In this document: piece by piece, positions 6,040 to 7,325 of the stretch | Layout: each line of letters starts with the position of its first letter | How positions within the stretch are numbered: the first letter of the stretch is position 1 | NCBI GenBank assembly: GCA_016302705.1 | Contig: JAEDNC010000046.1 | Location: forward strand, 1-7,325 | DNA: 7,325 bases | Direction: 5' to 3' | Source of the DNA: Bacilli bacterium | GTDB taxonomy: Bacteria; Bacillota_I; Bacilli_A; RFN20; CAG-826 | The notes under the pieces: model-generated | Seen by the model: the letters and a program-made list of their open reading frames with translations, nothing else | Databases searched by the model: none | Told to the model about the DNA's origin: nothing | Position numbers and translations under genes: made by a program

Positions 6040-7323
6040 CTAAGCTCCATCAATATGTCTATCGCAAATTGGTTCATTGCTATCTTTTTCAAACATTGTT
6101 GCTGATCTTCCTTTTGAATAGTTGCCAGATACATTTTTACGATTAACGTATTGGTGGAAGATTTCAATCTCTTTAGCTGAATTAAATTTTGCCATATAGA
6201 AGCTATCACCCATAACTCCAGAAAGGACTTTTGGATATCTGCCTGCTCCCACTAACTCTTTGGCAAAGGTTCTTTTAATATCTTCATCGGAATAGAAATA
6301 TTGAGCATTGTCTCTTCTACTACTAGTTGCACAGTACGCTTTAGGTGAGCAAATAGGTGTAGGATTTAAATCTGCCATCACATCCGCATATATTTGATAC
6401 ATGTTCACGGAATTTGCGTAATTATGCATGTCAGGAGTGTATCCGCCAGGTGTGCGAATATTAACCTCTAATCCAACGATATCTCCAACGTCTGCAAATC
6501 CTTCAATCTTTTTGTTAACCCTAAAGTATTCGATGTGGAAACATCTCTTTTTTAAACCAAAGGCTTTGACAGTATCTCTACCAATCTTTTCAAATTTAGG
6601 ATCAATAAATGGGTTGCTGTAATAGAAGAACTCTGATCCAGAAATAAGAACATCGCTAATTGATGGTGGACATTCTAGTGAGGCCATAAAAACAACATTG
6701 CTATTCCAATCTGCAATTCCATCAAATGTAACTATGTCTCCAGAGACAAATCTTTCGCAAATATATTGAACATTTTGTGGTTTTTTACAGTAGAAAGAAC
6801 ATAATTCATCATAATTTGTAATTTTAAAGCTTTCTTCAGCACCAACGCCAATATCTGGTTTTACAAATAGTGGGTATCCATTTTCTTTAGCGAATTTTTC
6901 TAAAGATTCAAAATCATTAACTAAGATGTATGGAGCAACTTTTACTCCTGCTTTTTCAAAGGATTTTTTCATGAGAGATTTTCTTTGATAATTGTCTAAC
7001 TCATGTTCTCTTAAACCGGTATCAACCCAGAATAAATCTCTTAAAATAGAGTCTTTTCTAAGCCAATATTCGTTATTGCTTTCAATATAATCAATGTGGC
7101 CATATTTTCTTTCAAAATAACCCACAGCAGCTTTCTCTTCATCAAAGTTATCAAAAACATTGACTTTGTAATATTCATGAAGCGCTTCTTTTAATTCTGG
7201 ACATAGTTCGTCATATGGTTGATCACCAATTCCAAGCACTCTAAAGCCAACGTTTTTAAGTGCTACTGCGAATTGGTAATAAGTTTCTGGGAAATTAGGT
7301 GATATCAAAACAAAATTTTTCAT
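6040..7323 (-). CDS. ATP-grasp domain ligase (carboxylate-amine ligase type)
   Basis: This 427-aa protein has a full ATP-grasp architecture. A Rossmann-like pre-domain (MKNFVLISPNFPETYYQF, then LGIGDQPYDEL at 30-40) extends to about 105, including the IESNNEYWLRKD segment (80-91). A linker with LMKKSFEKAGVKVAPY (117-132) precedes the ATP-binding YPLFVKPDIGVGAEES (150-165), with K155 and the Gly-rich loop. CERFVSGDIVTFDGIAD (189-205) contains the nucleotide-contacting Glu, FHIEYF (262-267) a conserved acid, and GLEVNIRTPGG (284-294) the metal ligands E286 and N288 plus R290. The C-terminal 100 residues form a further domain of unknown role. This fold makes amide or peptide bonds through an acyl phosphate. 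The substrate cannot be read from sequence; purine, carbamoyl-phosphate or peptide ligases are all structural relatives. The ATG lies 2 nt from the window edge; the N-terminus looks natural, so the gene is probably complete. It ends with TAG, 2 nt before the GrpB-like gene. Confidence 0.88.
   Translation of the reverse strand: MKNFVLISPNFPETYYQFAVALKNVGFRVLGIGDQPYDELCPELKEALHEYYKVNVFDNFDEEKAAVGYFERKYGHIDYIESNNEYWLRKDSILRDLFWVDTGLREHELDNYQRKSLMKKSFEKAGVKVAPYILVNDFESLEKFAKENGYPLFVKPDIGVGAEESFKITNYDELCSFYCKKPQNVQYICERFVSGDIVTFDGIADWNSNVVFMASLECPPSISDVLISGSEFFYYSNPFIDPKFEKIGRDTVKAFGLKKRCFHIEYFRVNKKIEGFADVGDIVGLEVNIRTPGGYTPDMHNYANSVNMYQIYADVMADLNPTPICSPKAYCATSSRRDNAQYFYSDEDIKRTFAKELVGAGRYPKVLSGVMGDSFYMAKFNSAKEIEIFHQYVNRKNVSGNYSKGRSATMFEKDSNEPICDRHIDGA
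6045..6048 (-). promoter_or_regulatory. Shine-Dalgarno of the GrpB-like gene
   Basis: GGAG on the minus strand, within the last codons of the upstream ATP-grasp gene, lies 7 nt before the ATG at 6037. It supports that start and stop-start coupling. Confidence 0.6.
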
Positions 7324-7325
7324 AC

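Noticed and set aside
5836..6209. Small open frames on both strands around the ATP-grasp/GrpB-like junction
   Set aside because: They overlap two well-supported genes in other frames and encode no recognisable motif.
1..7325. UGA read as tryptophan (mycoplasma-type code), suggested by the AT-rich, Mollicutes-like look and absence of TGA stops
   Set aside because: The Trp codons I checked are TGG and no gene needs an in-frame TGA; seven visible stops without TGA is too small a sample to mean anything.

Overview
This is a compact, low-GC window (roughly 35-40% G+C by eye) in which every supported gene lies on the minus strand, so genes read from high to low coordinates. The proteome style points to a Gram-positive-type low-GC bacterium. 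The clues are an AT-rich genome, a Lys-rich proteome, a secreted endonuclease I with Ig-like repeats, a DUF1538 membrane protein and very short intergenic gaps. An uncultured Bacilli/Mollicutes-like lineage is my best guess, but this is inference. No in-frame TGA is read as Trp (the Trp codons I checked are TGG), so the standard bacterial code fits. Visible stops are TAA or TAG.

Layout in transcription order. (1) 7323-3727: a tightly packed four-gene cluster: an ATP-grasp ligase (start at the window edge), a GrpB/UPF0157-like nucleotidyltransferase-fold protein, a RimK-like ATP-grasp ligase and an RluA-family pseudouridine synthase. Gaps are 2 nt and 3 nt, followed by a 14-nt overlap, so co-transcription and translational coupling are likely. 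The two ligases with the GrpB-like protein look like an uncharacterised condensation pathway. The pseudouridine synthase is probably a housekeeping passenger. (2) 3672-1262: a DUF1538 membrane protein with a clear internal duplication, followed by two different PII-like proteins (156 and 110 aa). By analogy with GlnK-AmtB and SbtB-SbtA, this reads as a transporter with its own pair of PII-type regulators. A good intrinsic terminator closes the unit. (3) 1212-1: a secreted endonuclease I-family DNase with C-terminal Ig-like repeats, running off the left edge.

Both promoters I can place, before the DUF1538 gene and before the nuclease gene, have a perfect TATAAT ending exactly 9 nt before the ATG and no Shine-Dalgarno sequence. 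This predicts mRNAs with leaders of only about 3 nt (leaderless). By contrast, some internal operon genes keep SD sequences. The nuclease -10 box lies inside a perfect palindrome with 8-bp arms, directly downstream of the terminator of the preceding operon.

No stretch longer than 300 bases lacks a gene. I see no tRNA, rRNA, CRISPR array, insertion sequence or riboswitch.
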